64,000 bases of DNA from assembly GCF_037038585.1 (NCBI RefSeq), contig NW_027288510.1, positions 4,097,001-4,161,000 on the forward strand, given 5' to 3'. The notes beneath the pieces are model-generated. The model was not told the DNA's origin. It saw nothing but the letters and a program-made list of their open reading frames with translations, and did not search any database. The translations under genes were made by a program, and so were the position numbers. Shown piece by piece: positions 1-10,702 of the stretch. Numbering within the stretch: position 1 is the stretch's first letter; every line of letters starts with the position of its first letter. Origin of the DNA: Patagioenas fasciata. Lineage: Eukaryota > Chordata > Aves > Columbiformes > Columbidae.

Positions 1-180
1 ATAGTCAGTGCTCTTCTGTCTGCCCCGTGTCCTGCTTGCTGCACATTCTCCCTGCTAAGCGGGCAGCTCTACAAATACTGAGCATCAAAAATATCACTCC
101 CCGCTACAACCCCCCTGTCCCCTCCCAGCTCCACGGCACCCGCACAAGGAACGTTAAACAGTCGCGAATAAACGCTTTAC

Positions 181-3100
181 ACGTCCGATACGGATCCACT
201 TCTCCAAGATCTTCGCTCTTGGCTGTGTCTTTAATTCTTTGCTCTCCAGGATGGTGCTGAGCACGCAGTTGGTGACGGCGTTGAACTGCGAGATGGTGGC
301 TCTGATGCTCTGTGCCAGCTGTTTGTTCTCTTTCTTGTCCCTTCGGGACCAGATGCAGCCCAGGCAGTGGTGGGGCACAACGTTCTGGAAGAGTGTCTAG
401 AGGGAAACAGAGGTGTCCAACTCAGCCTGGAGCGCTACTGCCCACAGCAAGAAATGCACGGTTACAGTACAAACTGCAGCTGAATCCAGTATGGTATTAA
501 AAGGGAAATATTGGTTTTCTCTCCAGTTTAAAATATACACTTTGGTATAACTCTTTAGGCCTGACGCCCTAAAAGAAGTGTCAGCTAAACTGTCCTGGAA
601 AAATAAAAGACACCTTTCTATCACTTACATTACCAGGGGGAAAGATTTCTATATCATGATACTTTTGAAAGAGATTGATACAAATAAGCCAAATCGGAGC
701 TCTACAGTTACAAAGTACTTCTACATCTTCAGGTGAGGTAGCCTAAGATACAGTCAAAATACGCTATTTCTGAGGGGTCAAATGCTAAACTTTGCAAAAG
801 AGGCCACACAGTCTACATCCACACTGTATAACAAAAAGACAAACACCTTCAGAAGAACTGAAGGAAAAGCCCAATCAATGAAGCAAGTCTGGATAACCAA
901 GCAGAGCTGCGCTCTGTGTCCCAGCAACAGAGCGGTTCTGGAACAACAGACTTACACCGATATAAGTTAAAAAACAAACAAACAAACAATGAGAAGCCCA
1001 GAACTCTTTCCCCGAGCATTTCAAGTAATACGTATGATCTACATACCGCATCCATGTATGTCAGCTGTTCTGCCACCAGGTCTTCTTGGGACAGCGAGAA
1101 TTCTTCTGGGCCGCTGATCTCCAGTTCCTCTTCCTCGTCCGGGGTGCAGGGAGAAAGGCTGTGGAACGCGTCTGGCCAGCGGGGAAAACACGAGTCAGTG
1201 AATTGATACAGAAAACAAGTAATCAAAGCAGGTATTTGGAAAATCACTACATAGAAGAACAGAACATGCAAAGGGACCTGCCTGGGGTAACGGCCTCACC
1301 GTGCTGCATATTTTAGGGAGATAGAGAAGGTCCAGAAGATTAAATGGGCAAAGAGAAGGTAGAAGAAAAAGAAATAGGGAGAACTGAGCTGTTCAGGGTC
1401 TCTTAGCTGAGAAGTGCCTTAACCCATTCACTAACCATTCTTTGGGAAGAACAAACCCACCAACCCCCCCACAACAACTCCTTATTAACACTGCAGAACT
1501 TTGATAATCTGCTTGTCAGCATTTACGCATTCTATACTCTGAAAAACAGCTGAACTGCAAAGAGACAAGACTGCAGTTATACCCCCAAAATATTACGCTG
1601 AGAATGCTCTTATGTCCACGTTTCAAGGGAAGAGGAGGAGAAGGGAGAGAGACCAGTTGGAAAGTTAAAACGTGCTTTGCTAGTACTACTGATGAGGAGA
1701 GAAAGTAATGCAAAATATACGAAACCAATCGTGGCTCCAGCAGCTTCAGGACAGGCCCCCGGACGCCCTGGGCTGGACTCGGCACTAAACCAGAGCTGGA
1801 TTCAGGGCTGCAGGGCTGTACAGAATTGATCAGCAGCCTTGGCTGCCGCAGCACTAAGTCTAAACCTGGGCCTTTTCTGCACACCAGTCCTACCGTTATG
1901 CGCTCCAGAGCCAACGGGGTCTGAAAAACACGCAGGTAACGTGAGAAAAATGCATGTAGTAGAACTCAGTCTGCCTACTAAGGCTGGAAGTTGATTCCAG
2001 TACTCATTCACATACCACGTGAGCTCTTACGACTTTTCGGCTCACGGCACAGGAAGCTTTGTGCCCTGGATAAGGGGATGTGTCAGGCTTGACGCTGGGA
2101 GAACACACAGACAGCAGAGAAAGGTACTTTACCATCATTCTCCCATTCTTCTTTCTGGAACTGCTCCAGGAGGTTCTGTGCCCTCTTCTCCGGGTCAGAG
2201 CCGGGCATGTTCTTCTTCAGATAACTCAGCACCTTCTGCAGACACACGTACTCGGGCGGCTCTCGGAAATCGTCGGCACATTGGTCGAGCCAGGCTTGTA
2301 AAATCGATGCCATCGCACTGTGAGCAAATTCAGAGAGAACACATGGGTTGTATGCAGCAGGTATTGATGCAATCGCATGGATCTGTACCTAATATAACAA
2401 CAGGAACACTGAAACATTCATCCCCCACGTGAGGGCAGTATGGACACTTCTGTGAGCACAGAGTTTAATTTGTTCTTTTTAGGCAAGAAATATTATTAAG
2501 ATAATACTTCATAGGAAACTAAAGGCTGCTTCTTCAATTACACCTTGAGAAACCAGCGCAGTCATTCATATTTTCTCTGCGTTGTATTATTGGATGTGTT
2601 ATGAGACAGCTGATACTTGGCCTTTACACAAGCTCCTTGAAGCAAACAGGGCTGTGAATTGTCAAATGAAACAACAGCTCTGCTGCCCACGTCCCGCTCC
2701 AGCACCGAACCCTGACTGGGGCTCGCTGGGCGCTGCAAAACCAAACTTACGTCCTGAGCACTGTGCTGGATCCGGGGGAATTCTGGGTTCCATGTTCTTC
2801 AGAGCCCGAGATCTCCAGGTTTCCGTATCTGAAAAAATGAGATGGCTGTTTAGAGGAACCTCTACTGAGCAACCCAAACAGCGTAATCCATATACAATTG
2901 GCATAAACATATAGATATTGGCATATTCATATACAATTGGCATGAAGACAAGGGCTTCATGCTGGACAATTCCACCGTGGCTGGGGAAGCTGCGGCAGAG
3001 ATGAAGGGTTTGCACATATCCCCCGTGCACTGGTCTTTTTTTAAGGGACAAGCTGTATTGGTTTTCTTGTGTCGGTCCCAGTTTGGTTCCTTAGCGGTCA

Positions 3101-6100
3101 GACCACGCACGCTTTCCCCACCTGGCGCTTAAGCTTTAATGAGATTTGGGATGTGGGCAACGTGCATTTACACATGGTGTGTTTACGCTGAAATCCTGAA
3201 TTTTGCAGGATTCTTTTCTGTCAACATCCCCCTGTCGTGTATAATAAATGACGGCTCAGTTTCCATTCTGTCCCGGCTCTCACCTGTCCAGGAGCAGTTC
3301 CAGGACTGTGCTGGTGGAAGCAAAGGCCCTGTACGTGGAGAGGAAGATGCTGATGTATGTGAAGTCATTATCGGCAAAGGCCGTCGGAAGCGTCTCCACC
3401 AGCTTTTCCAAAGTTCCAGCTTTCAGGGCCCTGCTGTTGCACGTCTCGTCCGGGCTGACAGTGTGTCCTGCAGGGAACTGGTCCCCTTCAGCCTACAAAG
3501 TGGAAACAAAGACAAAGCACAAAACTCAGACAGAAGCCAGAGCCCCGACAGAGCTTGCACAACGAAACACAGATTCCATTCCACCTTTTCACAGGAATAG
3601 TCCATCTCTAGTTACTAAACAATTTTGTCGGTTTGGGCTCTCCAAACACCAAATGCTGTATCAAATACTGGAGGACAATCAAGACATTTCTTATTGAAAC
3701 AGCCAAGTGTTTCCAGTGCTTAAGCTGTAATCTCCTGGTTGCCTTTGAAACTGACCATTCTCTCATAACAGGGCCAACCATTCAAAAACCCCGGATGCTT
3801 TCTTAGCATCCAGAAGTTTAAGAAAGGTTTCTCAGACTTCTTGCAGCATGAAAGATCTAAGTTCCTTCACTTACTCCAACCTCTACAAGAAGATACTAAG
3901 CAAGGTTTCAAGCTTCTCAGTACTTAAAGGAATTGGTAATAAAGCCCAACTCACTCAAAACGAACAAAACCAGTTGTATTCCTTTCAACACGGGTTCTAT
4001 GAAATTTTCAGTTAGAGCTGCATTTCTCTCAGACACATCCACTACCAGCCAACGCTTTTCAGCTGAAAAGCCTCCAAATCACTCTACAAATGCAGCATCA
4101 CTAAGAACTCTTCCCATCAGCTGGAAAATGTACAGGAGGTCAAAAATACTTTCTGCTGTTTCTCCCGGTAAAAACAGGAGGCAGAGATGGGAAATCTGCC
4201 ACTCAAAGTCTCTATACTACCAACCTGGACACCACACCAAAGCAAGTTCTTATATTATTGCCTTGGATCCTGAAGAAAATGTAGAAACATCGCAACATAA
4301 CATGAAAGTTCTACCCACCTCCTGACCCTCTGGCTCAAACTGCCACAGCTGCACCGATTGCAATGAAGTGAGGACACTTTGATCAGCTGGGGGCTTGGCC
4401 ACCATGCCAGCTTTACTTACCCCGAGCCATCTTGCTCCTTCGCTGTCAGTCTGCTGGATCTGCGCTCTTCTCAGGCTGTCGCAGTCAACAGCTCCTTCTT
4501 GTGCGTCTTCAGCTCCATCCTCAGTTGTGCTCTGCCAGGAAAAGGGCCAAGAGAAACAAGTCAGAGAGAAAGGAACATGGTCCCTGCACAAGCGCAGGCT
4601 GCAGACACCAGCATGCCAGCACCAGGATCTCACAACACCTCAACAACGCTCACTTCAGTTGCCACTTTTTAGCTGCCTTCAGTTACCTGGGCCTTTTTGG
4701 GCTTTTAACTGAAAGCAGAGAGGAGCTGAGTGCACAACTTACTGCACAAGTCAATGAAAGAGGTAAGAATTAAACCAGAGAGTCCAGATCTCCTGAACCC
4801 CACCACTAACAGCCGCTGTATTAACATGCTGATACATGTTGAGGAGCAAAGCACTAGAGAATTGAAAACAGATGTAACAATTAACTTCAGAAATACATAT
4901 ACTGGTCCCCCTGCAACCACATAATGCTTTTTCTTCATACATACCACTTGAATAATTAAAGTTTCAGGGCTTTACTGACTACCATAGCCTTAAGCACAGC
5001 AACAACTCAATTAGAAAGGATTTGAGTGCAGTGCAACCAAATCCTGGTTTGGGGAAGCTGGGGTTTGGGGTTTTTTTGGGGGTTGCTTTTCTGGTTTTTT
5101 TTTACCTCTTTTAACTCTAAAATATCCCTAAGTCATATAGAACTGTCTGTGCACCAGTGACTTGCCTCTTGAACGCTCTGTGGAACCTCCACGTCTTCCC
5201 CAGGTTGGTTCCTCACATTTTCTTCCAGGCTCTGTGGAGTCTCCACGTCTTCTTCAGTTGGCTCGCTTGGAGTCTCCTCTGTGCACTCTGCAGTCTCTGT
5301 GTCTTCCTCTGTTGCCTTGCTTAGACCGTTCTCAACGCGCTCTGGAGTCTCTGCGTCTTTGTCTGATACCTTGCTTGTAGTCTCCACATCTTCCTCTCTT
5401 GTCTCGCTTAGAGTCTGCTCAATGCGCTCTGGAGTCTCCTCAACGCGCTCTGGAGGCTCCTCAGTACACTCTGGGCTCTCCACTTCTTCCTTGGTTGGCT
5501 TGGTCAGAGTCTCCTCAAGGCTGTGCAGAGACTCCACATCTTCCTCGTGTCTCTTCTGCCTGGGTGTCCTCCTCCTTGGTCTTCTCCAGCATCTCCAAAG
5601 AGACAGGTTCCGAAAGGGGAAGTTCCGAGCCTGTTAGAAAACAACGGAAAAACAGTTTTGAATTGCAGATAGCAACACATTTACTTTTAACGTCCTTGCA
5701 AAAGTACCGGGACAAGATCACATGAACCCTGAAATTCAGACACTATTACAATGCAAAAAATAGATAGGATCATAGAAACATTTTGGTTGGAAGAGACCAT
5801 CGAGTGCAACCGTCAACCCACCCCTGGCACTGCCCCATGTCCCTCAGGACCTCACCTATGTCCCTTTTAAACCCCTCCAGGGATGGTGACCCCACCGCTG
5901 CCATGGGCAGCCTGTTCCAATGTCTAATAACCCTTTCACAGAATCCCAGAATCCCAGAATGTCAGGGGTTGGAAGGGACCTGGAAAGCTCATCCAGGAGC
6001 AGGAACACCCAGCTGAGGTTCCACAGGAAGGGGTCCAGGCGGGTTTGAATGTCTGCAGAGAAGGAGACTCCACAACCCCCATGGGCAGCCTGGGCCAGGC

Positions 6101-6754
6101 TCTGACACCCTCACCATGAAGAAGTTTCTTGTCAAATTTAAGAGGAACCTTTTGTGTCTCAGTTTGTACCCGTCACCCCTTGTCCTGTCACTGGTTGTCA
6201 CTGAGAAGAGCCTGGCTCCATCCTCCTGACACTGCCCCTTTCCATATTGATCACCAGGAATGAGTCCCCCCTCAGTCTCCTCTTCTCCAGCTCCAGAGCC
6301 CCAGCTCCCTCAGCCTTTCCTCACACGGGAGATGCTCCACTCCCTTCAGCATCTTGGTGGCTGCGCTGGACTCTCTGCAGCAGTTCCCTGTCCTTCTGGA
6401 GCTGAGGGGCCACAACTGGACACAATATTCCAGGTGTGGTCTCCCCAGGGCAGAGCAGAGGGGCAGGAGAACCTCTCTGACCTACTGACCACCCCCTTCT
6501 AACCCACCCCGGGTATCATTGGCTTCCTGGCCACAAGGGCCCAGTGCTGGCTCATGGTTTTCCTTCCTCAGTGTGATATATCACACTATATTTCAAATTT
6601 AATCTCTTTTTTTTAGCCATGCCTTTTAAGAAATGAGAAAGCATTACACAAATCCCTTTTATGAAGTGAAACTGCAAAAAGAACTATTACATTTTTTAGC
6701 ACTAAAGGGACAATTTACCTGGGGAGGGCGGGCGGCGGGGCCCGGCTCGCTCAT
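181..6754 (-). CDS. RGL1-like: RGL1-like Ral guanine nucleotide exchange factor, copy 1 (3' part outside window)
   Basis: This copy has eight coding exons read right to left: 6719-6754, 5166-5630, 4421-4531, 3284-3492, 2751-2828, 2133-2317, 1047-1171 and 181-396. The remaining CDC25 and RA exons lie left of position 1. Exon phases are mutually compatible (0,0,0,2,2,1,0,0) and each junction has GT (one GC) and AG. The encoded segments match the RGL1/RALGDS family in order: ARWLG and [10 protein letters not shown] begin the REM domain, AWLDQC and [18 protein letters not shown] end it, and [11 protein letters not shown] and [17 protein letters not shown] begin the CDC25 domain. Family members load GTP on RalA/RalB at membranes downstream of Ras. 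The start is the ATG at 6752-6754 inside a CpG island, followed by the proline-rich start [12 protein letters not shown]. All visible exons are open. It differs from copies 2 and 3 in one CR1 stretch within intron 1. Identification as an RGL1 paralogue is strong; expression is not known. Confidence 0.85.
1610..1830 (-). repeat. Diverged LTR-like fragment in the intron between exons 6 and 7
   Basis: This stretch resembles part of the ERVL-type LTR at 61960-62582. They share an ACTACTGATGAG block, the ATATAC/AAACC blocks and GAGCTGGATTCAG in the same order. It recurs at about 15804-16024 and 36391-36611 in the other full copies. It predates the amplification. Confidence 0.5.
5767..6556 (-). mobile_element. 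Two nested CR1 LINE 3' ends in intron 1 of copy 1
   Basis: The outer part (about 5767-5938) has the avian CR1 terminal signature: TTGGTTGGAAGAGACC, then GGGCAGCCTGTTCCAATG. At about 5940 a second CR1 3' end begins with short CAGAATCC repeats, the degenerate 8-bp terminal microsatellite, and continues to about 6556. Both are read on the minus strand and 5'-truncated, as usual for CR1. Near 6229-6265 this copy differs from copies 2 and 3 in a short block. Confidence 0.9.
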
Positions 6755-7215
6755 ACCCGTCCGCAGCAGGGCCCGCAGCCGATCCCGCACATGGCGCTGT
6801 GTCCGCGTCCGCAGGCAGGGCTGCTGCCGGCTCCGCCAGCCCCGCACTCCCGCTCTCTCTCGCACCGACCGCTCGCCCCCACGCCAACGGCGGCGACGGC
6901 TCCGCCGGCACCACGGCGACCGGACGCGGCCTCGCGGCGGCACGCGCCGCCCGCAGCCGGCCAATCGCAGCTCGCCGCCGCTCCGCGCGCGCCCCCTTGC
7001 CCCGCCCTCAGCCCGCCCGCAGTCCGAGCCCTTGCTCAGCCGGACAAGGCGCCGGGAGCGGGACGGACGGACCGAGCCGGGAGCGTGGGCATCAGACTGT
7101 GCGTGGAACACAACGTGTGCTGCGGCAGAGCCCGGGGCGAGCGCTCCCGGAGCTGCTTCACGCACACGCACCACGCGCTGGGATTTTACTCCTGGCCCTT
7201 TAAAGATTCCTAGCA
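6719..7215 (-). promoter_or_regulatory. CpG-island promoter of RGL1-like copy 1
   Basis: About 500 bp of very GC-rich, CpG-dense DNA covers exon 1 and its 5' flank. It contains several GC boxes (CCCCGCCC, CCCGCCC) and a CCAAT motif near 6960. No TATA box is evident, as is usual for CpG promoters. Just to the right lies the end of a retroviral LTR fragment in the same orientation as the gene. Confidence 0.7.
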
Positions 7216-7479
7216 CAATTGCTTACATACAGTTCTGAACTAGATATTCATTCTGTGGCTTAAAGTGTTAGTTCGTTAGTAGGCTCTTACTATGTAGTTG
7301 GTTAACCCTTTAAAATGTTATTTCCCTCTATCAATATAACTTCATAAACAAGTTTCCTAACTTTTTACATAGAACTTCACCACCTTTTCCTTTTCCAGGT
7401 TCAGAGCCCGTGCCCCATTTGGTTATATCTGTAAACATTAAACATCTTCTCAGCACGAACCACAGCTGCATTTCTCACA
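7216..7479 (-). mobile_element. Class I retroviral 3' LTR fragment and adjacent polypurine tract, spacer 1
   Basis: On the minus strand an A/G run (AAAAAGGGGAAC, 7480-7491) lies just downstream of the env remnant and is followed by TGTGAGAAATGCAGC, the expected layout of a polypurine tract and LTR start. The LTR's far end is not recognisable; the sequence merges into the gene's CpG island at about 7215. Equivalents are 21411-21674 and 42114-42377. Confidence 0.55.
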
Positions 7480-7496
7480 GTTCCCCTTTTTGCTTT

Positions 7497-8609
7497 TTAT
7501 CCCATTGATTCGTGCTTTGACTTCAAAGTTAGCCAGCACCTGCCTAAAATCATTAATTTATACCCCGTTCCTTTTGCTGCCATTTCAGGATCGATAGGCA
7601 TGGCTGAGATTTGCATGCCTTGGACTGCTGAATGTAGTAACTGAATAAAGCACGGGATCATGCACGGCACAAACAGTAAACGCAGAAATGCACATACTAT
7701 CACGAACCCTATTTTCTTCCACCAGGCTACAGTTTCGAGACCAATATCCATTAGGTGGACCTGGCCACCAAGTGGGAGGAATAGAGGTACTTGACGAATT
7801 TGCCCTCAACGCTAACTGACAAGGGGTTCGTCCAACGTATTCAGTCATTTGAGACCCCCCACATATCCAGCACGAGGTGACATTTAATTCTCGGGCTGTC
7901 TTTTCCATAAGATCTATAAACAGGTTTTTCCCTGCTGTCGGTAATTGTAATCCTTTGTCTTTTTGCCTTATTTCCTCATACCAATCACTGCTGTTCTGTA
8001 CCAATTTCTGTTGCTCTTGCTTTCCTTTTAATTCCTGAGTGGCACTCTTAACTAACTCCTCCTTCTACTGATCTTGCACTCCCCCTCCATCTGAATAGCC
8101 CCACTCACCACCTTGTGTAAAACAGATCCTCTGTTCTCCCCTAGGGCAGGAGGCAGAGCCTACAGCGAGTCCACCTTTCTCTAGGTTAGTTGCTACCCAT
8201 CATTCCTGCCCTTGGATTTCACACTTCTCCAATTTTTTTCTATCATAACATCCAGAATTAATAGGAGCGTGATAATGTAGAACATATTGGGTTAGTCTCC
8301 CTATTCTCACACGCTCGTAGCACTTGGTACAGGGATTGGCCAGGCTAAGTTGGGAACAATAAGTCACCACTGCCAGCAAGGGGATCAGGTCCAGGGTTCT
8401 GCACCCTCTGCCTCTCTGGCCGACCAGGCTGCAGCCACAGCCGAGTTCGTCATCTTCTCGGCAGCAAGGGCCGTGTCCCCGCCTTTCCTGTTTTTACCGT
8501 TAGCGTGGCGACTTTTTATCGTTTCCCAACTCTTGGCCTTCACTTCCCAGGAACAACAGGAGCAACACGGAATGTGGTTTCTCTGTCTGCACTCTGTTCT
8601 CCTCATCAC
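7497..8609 (-). pseudogene. env: Endogenous class I retroviral env remnant, spacer 1
   Basis: Two overlapping minus-strand frames show envelope features. Residues around NVTSCWICGG carry a CWxC-type motif typical of gammaretroviral surface subunits, with several NxS/T sites. Residues around AWWKKIGFV, followed by a hydrophobic run and PCMIPCFIQLLHSAVQGMQ, resemble the transmembrane-subunit anchor and cytoplasmic tail. The surface part passes almost directly to the anchor in another frame, so the middle of env, including the fusion peptide and ectodomain, has been lost. There is also an in-frame TAG near 8068 and a frameshift near 8380. It is not functional. Copies are at 42395-43507 and, interrupted, at 21692-22379 plus 26636-27093. 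Confidence 0.75.
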
Positions 8610-8939
8610 TGGTGGGCTCTAAATTCCCATTCACCCCTTCAGTAAATACCTCCCACCATTCTCCGCTATTCTTTTTCTATTCTTCCAGCGGCAACTGGAA
8701 TCCTCAACCGAGCCCCGGGTTCCTTATCTTCTGTTCTTAGACATTTCTTACACAATCCTGTCGGTAAGTTCCCTTTGTGGATATGCTTATACCACAGTCC
8801 ATTTACAACCTAAACATCAGATATAAAATGAGAATTACATATACAACTCGGTTCAACACATTTAGCTATTAAGCCATTCTCATTTTCATTTATACTGGGC
8901 ATTCACATCAATAACACTAATAGTAGTTACATCACCAAT

Positions 8940-9140
8940 CCCGTGTCAACTTCAATTTCAGTTCCCCTGGTTCTTGAGTTACTTTCCAGGTTCTTTCTTC
9001 CATCAGGGCTCCTCTAACTCGAGAGACGCGTGTCCATCCTTTCCCTGCCCTCCCAACAGCTGTTTCTGTAGTTAACAAAACAAGAAAAGGTCCCTCCCAT
9101 CATGGGGTTGGAGTTTCTTCTTTTCAGGTTTTCATTAGTG
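8940..9140 (-). pseudogene. pol: Class I retroviral integrase C-terminal fragment, spacer 1
   Basis: The minus-strand frame reads WEGPFLVLLTTETAV, the GPY/F-type module at the C-terminus of gammaretrovirus-like integrases, upstream of env as expected. Two in-frame TGA codons break it. Equivalents are about 27398-27600 and 43838-44039, and a related fragment lies at 59785-60190. Confidence 0.75.
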
Positions 9141-9869
9141 TTGCCCCCATATCTACCAGAAATTCTACTTGTTTTGTTCATTTGGGTTTCTTCTTCCCAA
9201 TGCGGTGAGCACCACCCAGGCTGCTCACCCAGAAGGACTAAAACTGCTTCCCAGTGCAACCCCAAACACCCTTCACTTCAGCAGGTGACCGCACTTGTGC
9301 TTTCAGCTCCTGGGCTGGTGCTGTCCGGGCTTTCCCTGCTCAGCACTGACTGTGTTTTGGGAAGGCAGGAGCCAGTGCAAACCCTTCTCCGCTGTTCTGC
9401 TCTTTTTCTGCTATTTTTCCCCTTTGCTGTGAAGCTCAGCTGCTCCATGAGTTATTGTGTTCTCCTGTGAGCGTGGGGTTTGTCCTCTGCTGTGGAGCAC
9501 GAGAGCGAAGCCCCCGGAGCCCCGGCTGGTGCAGACCCCGCAGCGAGGGTGACAGACCCGGAGCCAGGAGCAGTTTCCCCAGGGTGAGGAGCAAGTGGAG
9601 CTGCTCACACCAAGGGCACAGGCAGGGTTGGTGCACGTCACCGGTTCTAAGGCTGTCACCAGAACCTGACAACCTGACAACAGTGTGCTGGCTCCCCGGG
9701 CAGTTGAAGTACAACCAGAACGCAAGAGGCAGCTTAAATTCGGGGTCGTCTTTTTGCCAGGAGCAACAAATGCCGTGATGGAGACAACGGGGAAAAGGTG
9801 GAAACTCTCAGACCGCGGTGCAGTCTCAGAGAGGAAAAGAGATGAACGAGACACTGATGAGCGGGAAAA
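9141..9869. other. Unassigned conserved spacer block
   Basis: These 730 bp lie between the retroviral integrase fragment and the satellite. The block recurs at 27601-28328 and 44040-44768 with few changes. Short open frames exist on both strands, but none looks like a known family and they overlap each other. It may be further retroviral or flanking sequence; I cannot identify it. Confidence 0.5.
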
Positions 9870-10134
9870 GTTGACGTATTTATCATAGAAACATTAAAGG
9901 TTATAGAGAGATGGAATGTTACACGAAGATCAAATATTTAAATACATTCGCTCCAGAGACAAAATAGTGTTAAAAAGTTCATCTATTTATTATAGATACA
10001 TTAAATATTATACAAAGCTCAAACATGATCTAAAGATCAAACATTAAAATCTACTAACTCCAGACAAGAATTGGTGGGAAAACGTTTGCATATTTATTAT
10101 ATAAGTATTAAATATTAAATAAAGATTAAATAGA
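9870..10134. repeat. A/T-rich satellite remnant, spacer 1
   Basis: About 2.5 units of the satellite seen in full at 28329-30190. The right end joins intron sequence of copy 2 at a deletion junction. Only a 2-bp AC is shared across the junction. Confidence 0.9.
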
Positions 10135-10702
10135 ATACTGCTCTAGAAATGCAGCAGGAAATCACAGCCTCTGCTCTCCTGAGCAACCGCTCGGAGAGGT
10201 GAGACCTTGTTCTCAGCAGCCATCGAATCCGCAGCAAGAGCTGCCCCAGCTGCTGTTTGCAGACATCCATTAATCCACAGTCTCCCCTGCTAAACACTTT
10301 CTGCGATGTCCTGCAAAGATTCTGGGCCTTGGAGCTGGGTTTGCTGGGGAAGGGGCACCTTGTGTCACAGCTCACACACCCCAGTGCTGAGCTGGACACA
10401 CAACAGCCGGCGCTGGCAGAAGAGCAGGGGCAGCAAAGCCGGCACTTGCTCAGAGTGCTTCCCTTGGCATTGTTGATCAAATACAAGCTTCAATTTCAAA
10501 GCCAGAAACCTTGAGAGATGCTCTTTGCAAACCTCTCATTCATCCCCTGCTCCACATGTTTTGATTTGTAACATCGGTCACGTTCCCTGCCAAGGAGGTC
10601 TGATCGGGGAATAGGTGTTTCCGAAACTAAAAGCACCATTCAAGTCACCTGGGGTGAAAACACCACCCACAGTAACAGCGCTTTGCTGTTCCCACCGCTC
10701 AC

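Noticed and set aside
1894-1920. 27-nt phase-compatible microexon between exons 6 and 7 of the RGL1-like gene
   Set aside because: It has a good acceptor and keeps phase, but the donor is weak, RGL1 has no matching residues, and exons 6 and 7 join directly to give the family sequence.
6633-7238. 201-codon plus-strand open frame in the CpG island (and equivalents)
   Set aside because: Arg/Pro/Ser-rich translation of GC-rich promoter DNA with no family match. It exists because stops are rare at this composition.
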